Shown in pieces: positions 1 to 13,400 of a stretch of 64,000 nt of DNA (its first letter is position 1; every line of letters begins with the position of its first letter). Under the pieces are notes generated by a model that made no database searches, was not told the origin of the DNA, and saw only the letters and a list, made by a program, of their open reading frames with translations. The translations under genes were made by a program, and so were the position numbers. Location of the stretch: assembly GCA_947579665.1 (NCBI GenBank), contig OX388350.1:87811152-87875151 (forward strand), written 5' to 3'. This DNA comes from Sympetrum striolatum (Eukaryota > Arthropoda > Insecta > Odonata > Libellulidae).

Positions 1-899
1 AATGTTTTTTAGAGAAAATGATGCCTTTAAATTCCATGTTGCCTGAGAATTGGATGCAGAACAGCCACAAAATAAAAAGCTTGGAGAGCTAGGGACTAGT
101 TGTTTTTCTTCCAGCTGTTGAACTCCAACTATACATGGAATAGCAGTCAACAGTATATGTTTTTGGTAATGCCATATCACTGATATTTAACTTGGAGCCA
201 TTATTTCTGTGATGATGATATCACATGCATATATGATATCCATTTAGACAAAATTTTGACAGTATCACCAATCCCTTGATTGTCTGTTTCAGAAGTGTTC
301 ACTGGTAATTTTGTTTCTTGATCATTGTTAGATGGATTTGAAGAGTTTGGTTTCATTTAGTTTCCATCCATCATATCATCTTAACGGGAATTTGAAGTGA
401 TATTCCTTAAACAAAACTCATAAAATTGATGTTACTTTTATTGCAAAAACATTCCTATTAAAAATTCAGCATACTTTTAATTAACAGGAACTATAAAAGA
501 CAATTAAAATTACATATATATTTGGATTTCAGATAATGTTTCTTATCATTTTCTCTAAAATTTTATTTATAATATTTAAAGGAAAAATAAGAAATATTTG
601 TTGGGTTGAGATCCAGAAAACAGTCCAGCTCTTATTTACTTAGTTCTTCTCCTTAAAAGAAACACTGTAAACTAAGTTCTACACTGCCGAATGATAATAA
701 TTACAAAATAAACAATGATTATGTGCTGATACATTTTGCTGCAGAGTTGCATTTTCACTTTCTATTGAATGAATTAAAATTTATAGAATATTGCTGGGTT
801 GAATTCTGAATTGAAAAAGCCTTGGCTGATATCTCTCAGTGGTTTAAAGAATGCTCTAAATTCAACTGCTATTCCGTAGCTTATTTGCTATAATTGAAC
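1..899. other. AT-rich intergenic DNA, no gene seen
   Basis: No open frame of useful length, splice-bounded exon or repeat boundary is visible here. It lies upstream of the makorin promoter region and is simple AT-rich sequence. Confidence 0.6.
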
Positions 900-1412
900 T
901 CAGCCAGCTTTACCGTATTATTTCAAGTCCCGCCACCCAGTCAATCGTGAAGAAGTCCGGAGCTAGTGTAAATTTTATACGATTGCGTCTCTGCATCCGT
1001 GTTCAAGTAGCGCCTTGTTCGAGCTGGCGAATCAACTACTTCAACCGCGAATCGCAGAGACGAGTATTGGTGGCATTGGTCGTATTGGTGTTATGAATTG
1101 AAGATCTCAATGGTTTGGCTGTCAGCTACGTTCAGGTGGTGAGAAGTTTTTGGCGCGGTGGGAAGAATTTTGACATCTTTGGATTTCACCCTGCTGTAAT
1201 CGTATCTTTTGTACTCTGTGCGTGATTTCTATAGTTTCATGTAGGCGTTACTCGTTTCGTCAGTAGGTGATTGTTGTTGTTGTAAATCTGTTTCGGAGTA
1301 GAATATTAACATGTTAGCTTTTGTTTCAGCAGATGAATAGGACCATAGAAGTCGTTGTTGGCACTTTAATGTCGATTTAGAGACGCTCAATTCTCTTCAA
1401 AATTTCTCAAAA
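900..1412 (+). promoter_or_regulatory. Inferred promoter and 5' UTR of the makorin gene, probably with a 5' UTR intron
   Basis: Base composition shifts from AT-rich to CpG-containing sequence at about 930-1260, directly upstream of the makorin ATG. A good donor (GTGAGA after position 1138) and a good acceptor (TTTGTTTCAG ending at 1329) suggest a 191-bp intron in the 5' UTR. The untranslated exon would then run 1330-1412 into the ATG at 1413. No TATA box stands out. The transcription start is not determinable from sequence alone; the region is inferred from composition and splice signals. Confidence 0.45.
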
Positions 1413-4400
1413 ATGGCTGAAGGTGGTCCAGGACGAAGCAGGTAAGAAAAATAACGGCTATGTTCTACAAATTGTATCAGTAACTCATCGGTTAAGATGT
1501 TTTTAACTGAATGGAAATTCGTGAATGTTTCTTCAGTGTCATTGCTCATCCTTACTGCTGATATAACGTACTCTTATTTTCCAAAGATACATAAAGATAG
1601 TACAATAAATCAGACTACCCGAATTGGTGGCAGTAATGTGTGACCTTTCATACTATCCTCTCTGCTTGAGTTTAGCATTGACGTTACGACTTCCGATGAT
1701 TATTCCTAGAATCCTGTCAGCCCGGTTTTATCATTTTAACTACACAGTTGACGCAGGATCCCACGATCACTTTACATCCAACTTCTACAATTATTACTTT
1801 ATCAATAATTCCTTTTTTGCCATTCAGTAATGAGAGATACTTTTCGTTCATCATACTCATTGTTTTGAAATTAGCAATAAATACTTTAAACCGCCGTTGA
1901 TTCTTTGTCGTTGGAGATTTCAACCCATTAGAATTTTTGGTGTTTAAATAAAAATCCAATTAATGGCTAAATGTTGACTTTCTTGCAGGAATTTCTGGGG
2001 AAGTCGCTATGGACCACGATCCAGGGAACCATCTAGAGTCTGTAAATTTTACCTTCAAGGGAATTGCTTTTATGGTGAAAATTGTCGGTGAGTTATTCAT
2101 TTACAATGGTCGATCAAATCTATTTAAATTACAATAACTTTTTGGAAGAATTCTTTCATTAGTTCCGAAGTTGTTCATTGTAATTATAAATTAAATCTAT
2201 TTTGGCCCTTGTTACCTACTATGGCATAAACCTTTCAAATGAGTTGCAACCGCTGATAAAACACCGTAACGTGATCTAATACAAGTGAAATAGCCATGGT
2301 CAACTTAAACATGAGATATTTAAAATGTGAGATATACTATGTAGAAATTTAGTGGGTGAGGCACATAAGAGGTCTTCCTGTAGCCAAGATTTTCCAGTAT
2401 ACAGATAAATATTGTTGGTGTTTAATGTTGATTGCTATTGAAATGTAATAAAAATTATCGCCAATAATTGAATCATTGATATACTTGCACCTTCATTAGA
2501 AAATTATATTTAATTTGAAATCTTTTTCTATTTCTGCCATAGCTATTTTACTGTTTTGATCAATTTAATTAAAGTTCTCCCAGAAAATTTTTTTCAATTA
2601 AATATTCTCAAATTTATGATATTTAGTATATTCCTTTGTTTATAATTATAGGCCTGCTTTGTGGTGTAAAATTTTTCATTTTTCTGAGAATCTTAACCGA
2701 TTTTTAAATTTATCCAAGGGAACTTTCTGCTCTTCATCAACTATTTGCTTTATATTCAAAATGATCTCTTCACTATTTATATTTCCATTAAATACATGCT
2801 TACTGGTTTAAAATTTGTGAAAACTTGATAACATTGTGCTGTTCATCATTTTGTAGCTTGAAAGTTCTCCTTTGGCTGTTGATTGATGAAGTTAGTTCTT
2901 ATTTTTTTCATTTCTCTCTTCCTCTGGTTGCTGTGCTCATTGCAAAGAAATATGTATCATCTTGGTTGAAACCTGAATTAGTTGAATGATACTAAAAGAG
3001 AGTTTCATTTTCAGTGAATGTTTACTCTCTCTTTGCTTGAAGCGTTTTTAGGATTAATGCTTCATTCACTTGCTTATATTCAGAGTTTGTGAAATCATAA
3101 TTGAAGAATTGTATAATTATGGAATGAAAGTTGGAATTGAATGGGAGAGGGTAAATTTTATAAGCCATTTATTATTAGTGGCATGATGTACAAGTTTTGT
3201 TTTCTTTCTCTGTAATATTTTGCGTTATGAAGGCTTATATTAAAAGAAATTTTTCAATGAAATAAAATAATTGATAGCCATTCAGAATTACATTTTAACT
3301 ATCAAATGATGCACTTTTTAAAATGACTGCACTCTGTTACAATCAAGCTACTATGATACAAGTGAAATCCAAATTCTGTATAACCTCACAATGATTCATA
3401 TAAATGAAAATTTTTTTAAATTGTAAGGCACAATAAATGTTATTTCCATGGGGTAATCTTATGAAGGACTCATCCCTGTGCTGTGGATGCTGTGTTTCTG
3501 AAGTAGTTTAAGGCAGGACTCTGATGCTCTTCTTCAGTTGTTGGCTGAGCTTTTATTTTGAATTCCCTCAGTCACAAAAGGCACTTTGGGAATTGAAGGA
3601 TGAAGTGTAGTGTTGGGTCCTAAGATCTTAGGGATTTGATGAATGCCCAATTTTAGTTGCTTTGAAGTAATAAATACATTTTGAAAAGTCTTATGAATCT
3701 AGCAGAGCCCCATTGCCAAGGATTTTCAAAAATTCCAAAGGTATGAATAGCAAACTCAGATTGCTTTTAAGACACTTTTCCAGTCACCTTAAAATGTATG
3801 TATTGTTTGATTGGAAGTTTACATTACATTTGCAAAGATGTTGCATGTAGTACTCAAGGCTTCTATAAATTATTTATGGTCTCATTAAAATCAGCTATTT
3901 GAAGAGCCGATGAATGCTGTCACTATGGATGATTTCTTATTTTTCTCTGCCAATTTGTGCAGTATTGATGTGAAATCATCACGTTCATTTCGTATGCTCT
4001 ATTGGGCATTTTACAACCATTAACAAAGATTGCAGAAAAGTTATTTGACTTGTAGAACTTGATAAAAGAAATTCACTGTAAGCATTTACGGTCAGCATAA
4101 AAAAAACCATGTGAAAGAGCAAAGTGATTAACATATGGGGAACCATTTTCTTCTGCTAAGATACACCAATCCAATAAACTTACTCAATAGTTTTTTTCAG
4201 GAATATTTGTGGAACAAAACCTCCTTAGGATAACTTGAGTTGTGAGGAATAACAGAAGTAGAGTTTAAATTGTATTCTCTTTTTGTGTAGAATGAGTAGA
4301 TGATTGGTCTACATTTTCATAAATTATTTTAGCTTCCGTCATGTGGATACCAGTTATAGATTCATGCAGGAAGATAGTCAAGGTGCACACAATGATGCTT

Positions 4401-7400
4401 GGACTCAACCAAAAGCTCTGAGAGAGAGAAAGGCAAAGGAAACTTCTGATGAGGCGGAGCCCAATATTTCACTAGGAGCTTGCAGTAGAAGGTAATCTTT
4501 TATTTTGGCTAACTATCTTATTGACTTGGTACTAAAAGTAAATGTCTAATCATAGTAAGCTTTGGAATTAGAACTCTTTAAATAGTGTTTGCAATTTAAA
4601 TAAATAAGCAGTGGGCGATTTTTTAGGAAAGAAATTAAATAACATGTAAGATTATAAGTTTAAAAATTAATTAATTACTTCTTTGGAAAGTGAACACTTT
4701 ATTTCTTCTTTGATTTTTTATATAATTTTCCTTGAGGAACTCATGATCTGGTCTCTGATGATGACTTGTTAGTTGATTAGTACAAACCAGTTGTATTTCT
4801 TTCTCCAACAAGTTAAGCTAGAACACATTAATTATAGTCATTTGTTTAGTTCATTAGCTTCTTCTCCAATTAAAGGCTGGGGCTTGTCACTGCAACCAAG
4901 TGGTCCTATTTTCTGCAGCTCTCTTGAGTTGTCCGTAATTATTGACCATAGGTTCCTGTGTGATGTTTAGATAGTATAATCTTGGCCTTCCTTGTCCTTT
5001 CTTTCCTACAACCTTCCACTCCATAATATTAATAATAAATTTATTAGAAAGGATCTGGTGCTCTCCTAGCGAATATTGTGGATAAAGTTCTCTCGGGTTG
5101 CAAGCCCGATCTGAGTGATCTTTAGGATCACTTTGCTCCTGAAGATGGTTCCAGAGACAGGGACCGGAACGTCAAGAGACATCAAAGAAACCACCCGGCT
5201 TGAAACCTGAGAGAACTTTATCCAATAAATTTACTGCCTTAAAAGATGACCTAAAATTTAAATCTCCTGTTTTCAATTGCTAAGAGATTTCTCTTCTCAC
5301 TTACTTCCTTTAGAACTTCCTCATTTGTAATTCTTTGAACCTAATTTATCTTCAGCATTATTCTCCAGATACCCGCCTCAATTGCTTCTTAACAATCTTT
5401 TTCCCTCTTCCCTAGGGTCCAACTCTCACTTCCATAAAGCAATACACTCCAGATGAAGGACCTTGCAAATGATTTCCGATTTTCTAAATGGTTGTGTCTG
5501 TCTGTCAGATGATTCCGCTTGCTTTAGAAGGCCTGTTTGGCCACTGCCACCTTTTTCTATATCTCTGTGAAACACCTGTTGTCTTAGTCACCTTAAATAA
5601 CAGAATTTTCTGATTTACTTGTTTTATATACTAACTATCTATCCTTCTGTTATTTTTGCTGACAACCATTAGTTTGGTTTTCTTTGCATTCATTTTCATT
5701 TCTATTTCTTAAATGAAGCGGATAAAATGTGTAACGTTTTGTTCATTTCTTTAGTAGAATTCCCAATTAGAACAACATCATCAGCTAATATAATAATAAT
5801 AATAATTTATTTCAGCTTAGGATACACAGTGTGTATAAAGCCTTCTCAAAGGAAGAAAGAAACATAAAATATTTTTTAATACATTCTAAAAATGGTAATT
5901 CAAATACTCATCAATAGTATAATACATTTTCCGATGAAAATATTTTTTGTCTAATGCTGTGTATACTTACACCATTTATTTTCATTCCTCTCGTTTTTTC
6001 TTGAAATTTCTCTCTGCTTTCTTCAATATACATATTGAATAAATATGGTGATAAGGGGCAATGGACTTGTCCCACTCCTTTCTTTATCTTTACTTTCCTT
6101 TTGATTTCATTAATGTTGATATTCGTTGTTTGGTTTTCGTATAACTTCATTATTATTAACTATATTATAACTATTAGTAACTTATTATTTTATCAGGTAT
6201 AAAATAATGGTAGCTTCATTAGCTACCATTATAAACCTGATAAAATGTCTGCAGTTTTAGTGTTAAAAAAACTTTGCATTAATTTCGAATGGAGGCTAAT
6301 GTGAATGGCTTGGAGACAATCTTAATCTTGGGACTGCGAAATGAATTCCTCTGGAGAAAGGGAACATTAAATGTCATTTTTAAATTCTGCTTCTTGAACT
6401 GGATGTTGCAGATTTTTGGTTATCTTGTAACATAATTCACATTTACAGGTAGCATTTGCAGCAACTTGCCTAATGATCCTGAGTGTGTAAGCGAGTACAG
6501 TAGAAATCCGTTATAACGAGAGCTGACAAAAATCGGAAAAGTACTCGTTATAACTCACACTCGTTATAGCCAATTTCTAACTTTAAGTCTAAGTCCGTCC
6601 TCTTGAATCCAAGAGCAGCGAGTGAAGCAGAATGGAACTGTAGGGTCTTTAATCCTTACGCTAATACTTCATAATGTGTAAAAATAGTATGTTCGCGTCA
6701 AAAATACCATATTTACTTGAAAATAACACACACCCTTTTGAGTCTTTTTTTTTGGCTAAAAATCAGGGTGATCATAAGAATAGACGGCACGCTAGGTTCG
6801 GGTACAATACTACAGTAAAAATAAATATGGTATTATTTTATTGATTCGTGCATCATAACGAAATCCTCTAATATAAAATGTGGAAAATTATTGCTCAATA
6901 ATCGGCGAAAAATAATGGTGTGTCATTAGATAATCTTAATTCGTATCAAACTGCTTTCTTGAGATATTTTTCATGCACACATAAGCAATTACTGAGTGGT
7001 GAGGGAGGGGAAGAGGTTACCCTGGGAATCCGAATCAGCACTGCTTTTATCTCCTATACTCCCACCGATCTTGGATCAGGCAATTTAGTGCCAAGCTTCG
7101 TGTGAAATCAAATCCCACTGATGGATGCCAATATAATGGGAACTCAATTAAGTCGTTGTCGAAAAGAAACAATAGACGAGGTGGTAAGATGTACGGAGGG
7201 ATAAAGAGAAGAGTGAAACTTGAGAGAAGTTTCTAATCAAAGCTCCCTGGAGCATCTTTGCCGAGGAGGGAGTTCTGGAAAACAAATGCATGAATTAGGT
7301 GACGTTAATTTTTGCATTTAATATTTTAGAAGTTTAATTTTTAGCTGTTAGAAGAGATAACACGTCTCAGATTACCGTTTGCTTGTCGGACTTTATCTCT

Positions 7401-10400
7401 CACATTGATGATTCCGAGATATGCCTCTTGCAAGACAAGCATAGAAAAGTGACACTCGTTATAACGATACTTCAGATATGACCACCCGTTCTAACGGATG
7501 TAACTCCGTATCCTTTTTGCAATGACACGGTCAACAGCCAAAAGATCACTCGCTATAACGCAACTCTCGTTAAATGCCATACTCATTATAACGGACTTCT
7601 ACTGTATTCCCTTGAAAAGAAAGTTGGGACACTGCAATTAAGGAATTAGAGGTTTAAAATCTCCAATGGCAATTGGAGATTTTAAACCTCTTTTAGTATT
7701 TCCAAGTTTGTTGGAGTAATAATATCTCACTTGTAGTTTTATTTAATTAATAATTATTTATTAATGTAATACAATTGCATTATAGTACCGTATTTGACGG
7801 CATATAAGACGCACCCTCATCAAGTTGGCACCTCACAAGGAAAGAAAGTTTCAATAGTCCGTGCGAAAGCGCGGTACCACAATAACTTAAAATGTAGTTT
7901 CTTTTCTTTGTGACATTTCGTAAAAGCCAAATATTAACACAATCATCGAATGCAATTACCAAATATCTGGGCTAAAAACAGCATTCAGTATTGAAAGTTA
8001 ACCTGTGGAGGTTGAACCTTCACATATAAGACGCAGGGAAATTTTTCGAGAGATAATTTAGGTAAAAAGGTGCGTCTTATATGCCGTCAAATACGGTAAT
8101 TTATTTTCCTGAAGGAATTCCATTTAATTTTTTTATCCTTTCATGTTGCTATCTCTTCTTTTTTATGTATAAAACTTAAAACTAGACTTAATAAAATAAA
8201 TGAATGTATTTTTAATTGTGTTTATTATACAGAATAACGTAGAGTACATTTTGTTGTTTTTTTTGCAGTTCTGAGGAAGACAGGGTCCATGCATCTGGAT
8301 TTGTCCCTTTAGGTATGTATTGTACTTCTAAAAGCCATTTTTAAAGAATAATTATTTTTCTTTCTTTATCAACATATTTACTATGAGTTGAGCTGTACAT
8401 GGTTTTTAAGAGAATTTTCAAAGTCTGATAAGAAGGTAATTTTTTCACATTTTACATTTGTTTTATAGACTGCGAATCATTAACATAAAGATTGCAAGCT
8501 TTGCTTAATTTTTATAAACTTAATAAACATGGAATAATATCGTTTTTGATGTTTTCCTTCTGAGTTGGATAAATTTGTGCTTTAATGCATACAATTTGTA
8601 TTACTATTTTGTATATTTTATAATTATAAGTACATAATATTCACTATTGATTTAATATATCTATGTCTCCCCATCTATATTGTAACGGAACAAATTATTC
8701 GTCCGCCACATATCACAAAAATAAACAAAGTTACTCAATTTAATATTGGGTCCCCGAGATCGGAGGACACCACTGCCCCACCGCGCAATGACCAGTCGAG
8801 CGTAAGTTCCAAAAAAAAAGATTTAGGATCCGAATTATACCTGAGACACAATTTATTATTTGATTTAAAACAGAAAATTAATGACAAACAAGAACAAATT
8901 CCTAGAGCCAATTACAATTTGGTCTCCAATTAGGAGCCGCTCTATTTCTAATACCAAATCCGTGGATCACTCGTTTTCTCCTTGAGGTATCGGGGCTGGC
9001 CGGTAATGACCTCGGCGGCTGTACGTGATCCTCCAAGCAGCTTGATAGTCTAGCGAGTGTCCCCCTTTCTTGCGATTACCGTCATGTAAATAGTTTTTGA
9101 AAGTCATCCTACATGCACTGTCACTGGTAGCCTGTCTGCTGGCACCCCAGCGCCACCAACACAGTAACACTTCCACCAATTTCCACACAATTAACACAAC
9201 TCAAACCAACAATAGCGGAGCTTTTAAAAATATTGTTACAATATAGAGCAGAGCTCCAAATTCGAACCAGCAAAACCACTATTTGTAGTTTCTGTTGGTC
9301 ACTTTCAGCTTAATTTCTGATGATATTTGAACAAAAATTACTTTGTCAACTCCAAAGGAAAGATTTATGCTTTATAAAAATAACATTCCACAGTGGGGGT
9401 ATTTATTAAAAGAAAGGTTGAGTTTTAAATCCTGGGAACCTTTTTAAACTACCATTACATACGTTACCAGTCAGATATATTATTCCAGTTTTTTTCCTCA
9501 TTTTCTCTTTGTATCATTAGCCACACATGTAAGTAACCAATTATGCATTTTCAAGTAACCAGAATAGTAAAAAGTGTTTTCTTATTATAAATGAGTGCAT
9601 GACTTGCTGTGGCAGCTTGATTTTATCCTTTCAAATCTGAATTAAAGTTGTGGTGAGTCTTGGTGTTGTCTCTTACAGGAGAAAGAGTTTTTCCCTTATT
9701 TGCACTCACACAGACTAGAATGTGTTGAAACAGCCCACAGCAAATATAAACATTTTCAAATCTGATTCAGTAAAAGCTCTCACTAAAGGAAGAAGCAATG
9801 GCTCAGCCGAACCCATCCCATCTCCAATTACTGCACTGCTCTTCTTGCATCCTTGTGTTTAATTGATTTCAAATGCTTTTAAAGTTACATTCAACACTTC
9901 ATTCATATGAATGCACCAAATCCTGGTGATTCTTGAATAGCACCACGCTATTCATATCTGATTATTCTAAAGAAAAAAGTGTTTCCACGCTAATAAAGTA
10001 TTAACCAAAGTTGTCAATGCTACACTGACAAACTTAACGATAAAAACAAATCTAAAATGTAATTCATACTTCTATGGACTGCAAAATAATGATGTATGCA
10101 TTCTAATGCAGATCCTGCATTTACTAGCAATAGTATGCATTTCAACTATGGAGTTTTCATGAGTTCTAGATTTATGCACTGAATATATACTCTTATAAGT
10201 GGTTTTGCTCACTCTAATGAGTGAGGTACATTTCTTCATCCTGTTATTGCTAATGTGAATATTTTCCTCTTCCTTAGCTCAAGAAACACATTCAGGATCT
10301 GGGAGTTCATTCGCAAAAAAACCCAACGAGGCTGGGAACGAAGCTTCAAATTCCACTTCTTCTGAATCGCGAGAAGGCTGCAGTTCGTTCTCTCTGATGT

Positions 10401-13400
10401 GTCACACTTTCAGTAAAACTACTTTGGATCCGAGCAATGAAGAAAAGAGGACAAAGGATGTCTCAGTATGTCTTTTTCCCATACCTCATAAATATAAAGG
10501 AATCTTTTTGAATTGGTGTCATTTTATTTCTTAAGTTCGTGTTACTTTTTCTGTGATATTTTTCTTGTTGAAAACTGGAAACCACAGATATTATTGATGC
10601 TGAAGAATGTCATTCAACATTCACTTTTATTTGAATGCCATGAAAAGGATATTACCTAATATAGGTAATGTTGCCGCATTTACATGGACTTGTTCTGCTG
10701 ATAGTCTTGTGGTACAGTGGGGAAAACTAGGGTAAACTTCCTCACTCCTCATGTCACCTTTTCTCATCGTGAAAGCTTTTGGCTTCTAATGGTTGATAAT
10801 GTTGCAAGCTGCCTTTTGTGCTTTAACAGAAAGACAGCTGTTAACTGGTAAAAGAAAGAGCCAAGATTTTAACTTTTCCACAACATTTATTTACAACACC
10901 TATAGTTGAGTATTTTTTGTCATTAGTACCCATGCAAAGTTTAGTTGCTTCTGAGGCCAATATTTTGGTAGTTAATGGCAGTCAATGTATTGGAGTCAAT
11001 AAGAGGATTTTTGTCCAAGAGTAGATTGTACTTTAATATTTTAGTTATGTTAGCTTCCTGAGAGACATTTTTATTGCTCATCAATTTTAATTAGTTGTGA
11101 TATCTGAAATTATTTCCAGGAGTGCATTGATAAGCCAGAAAGAGACGCAGAGGTTTCAGTAACCATCCAAAAGTCCAAGGACAAATCCTGTGGGATATGT
11201 TTTGAAGTTATTATGGAAAAAGCAGACGGGGGACGGAGGTTTGGAATACTGCCCAATTGTAACCACTGTTTTTGTTTGGCGTGCATACGAAAGTGGAGGA
11301 GAGCTAATGACTTTGACAGCGAAATTACAAGGTATGATCCACTTGCACCGTTTTGGTTTTTTAATGGCATTCTTTTGTTCAGCCAATAATGGATCATATA
11401 ATTTGTGCTGCTAGTTAAAAACTTATCACCTTTGCTGCAACCCATATAACAGGGATGACACTGCAATAGAATGAATCAATTCAAGCGAGTATAACCTTAG
11501 AGTTTGTTACATTTGGAAGGCTTTAATGACCGTATTATTGTTTTCAAATGCTCTTACTTGTGGTCTTGTGATGATAAAATGGCAATTCTATTATAATAAT
11601 AACTATCGTATGAATATCTATGTATTTAATCTGTCATCGTTTGCTGGGCTTTCTGGAATAACATAATGAAGTCAAAGGAACTCTTTGTGATTTTCATGAT
11701 TTTATTAAAAAACAAATTGTCATAAAGTAAATCGTGTGGGAATAGTTTCTTTACCTTCATTTACATATTTAAGAAATAATGTAAAGTAAATTTTAGAAAT
11801 ACATGTAGTTAATTTTTCATTTGGTTACAGACTTCTTTCCTTATCAAATATTCAAAGAGATGTGTATTTTTTCCTCTAAAATATTTTATTAAATTTTTGA
11901 GAAATTAGAAAAGAATATGTGTAAAGTACAGCTCATTAATTATTTGCTAATAATGTGGATGTTGTTTTTTGCATCATGGATGCAGACTTCCTTTTCTCTT
12001 TCGCACAACTGAACTATTTCAAATTTCTTTGCTGAATCTAAAGCCTTTCTTTTACTGAGAGGATAATTCTCTGGTCTCCAACCAGATACAAATTCTGCAT
12101 AAAGCAGACATTTCGGCCACAATCTCTTTTGCCATCTTCAGGATGATGGAGATTGTGGCTGAAACATCGGCTTTATGCAGAATTTGTGCCCGGTTGAAGG
12201 CGTGAGAATTATTCTTTCAACACACCAGGAAAACACCAGACCTTTCCTTTCTTTTACTCTCCATCACAGAATTATCACGTTAGACTCTCGGTTATTAGCT
12301 CTCCTTAACGGACTTGCATCTAATGATTGACTGATGAAAGAGTGATGTCCAACATCTGGAAAAGACATCTCTAATTCATATCAACTTTCTTTCTCGGGAT
12401 ATTTTTCATTTACACCCTTCATAAGCAATTACTGTCATGAGGGCGTTGAGAGGTTACCCTGGGAATCTGAATCAGCACTGCTTATCTCCTATATTCCCAC
12501 CCATCCTGGATCGAACGATTTGGTTTCAATTGAAAACAAATGCCATGGTTAGATCCCAATATCATGAGAACTTGATTACAAATTTTGGCACTGACTAGTG
12601 GGGTCGTTGCCAAAAAGAAATGACAGGAGGGGATAGGATGTATGGAAGGAGAGAGTGAAACTTCTGAGAAGTCTCTAATCAAAGCTCACTGAAGCATTTT
12701 TTCCGAGGAAGGGTGAGGCAAATTGTGAGAAGCAAGAGATAACGCTCCTCAGATTACCGTTTGCTTGTCAGATTTCTTCTTTCATGTCCATTGATGATTC
12801 TGAGATATGCTTCCTGCCAGACATATGTAAAAAAGTGGCACTCGTTATAACAATACCTCAGAAATGACCACTCGTTGTAGTAGATTTAATTCCCTATCCT
12901 GTTTGCTTTGAGACGGACAATGGCCAAAAAATCGTTTGCTATAATGCAACTCTCATATTCCGTATTTGTTAAAATGGAATTCTACTGAAAAAATGAATAT
13001 TGTCCAAGGAGAACTGGTAGAACTTCGTATCAATTAAAACATTTTTATATAATATGTGTACAGTTCCATAAAATATCCCAGATAAATGAATATCTGATTA
13101 AAAATATACTCCATAAAAAGCAAAAAAAATTTGCCTCATGCCTTTTTTATATATTGTATTGTATACTTGTATTGAGCTCTTCGTCATTTCCAAAATTTTT
13201 TCCTCCAAGAAACTCTTTTAGTTTGGGGAAGAGATGAAAATCACTGGGTGCCAAGTCAGGGCTGTAGGGAGGATCTCCAAATATTTCCCACTTAAGATGT
13301 TGAAGCTCTCGCTGTGTTTGTGCTGATGGATGAGGGAGAGCGTTATCAGGAATCAAAAACACTTTAGCCAACAACATGCTACGTCTTTTGTTTTGAATGG

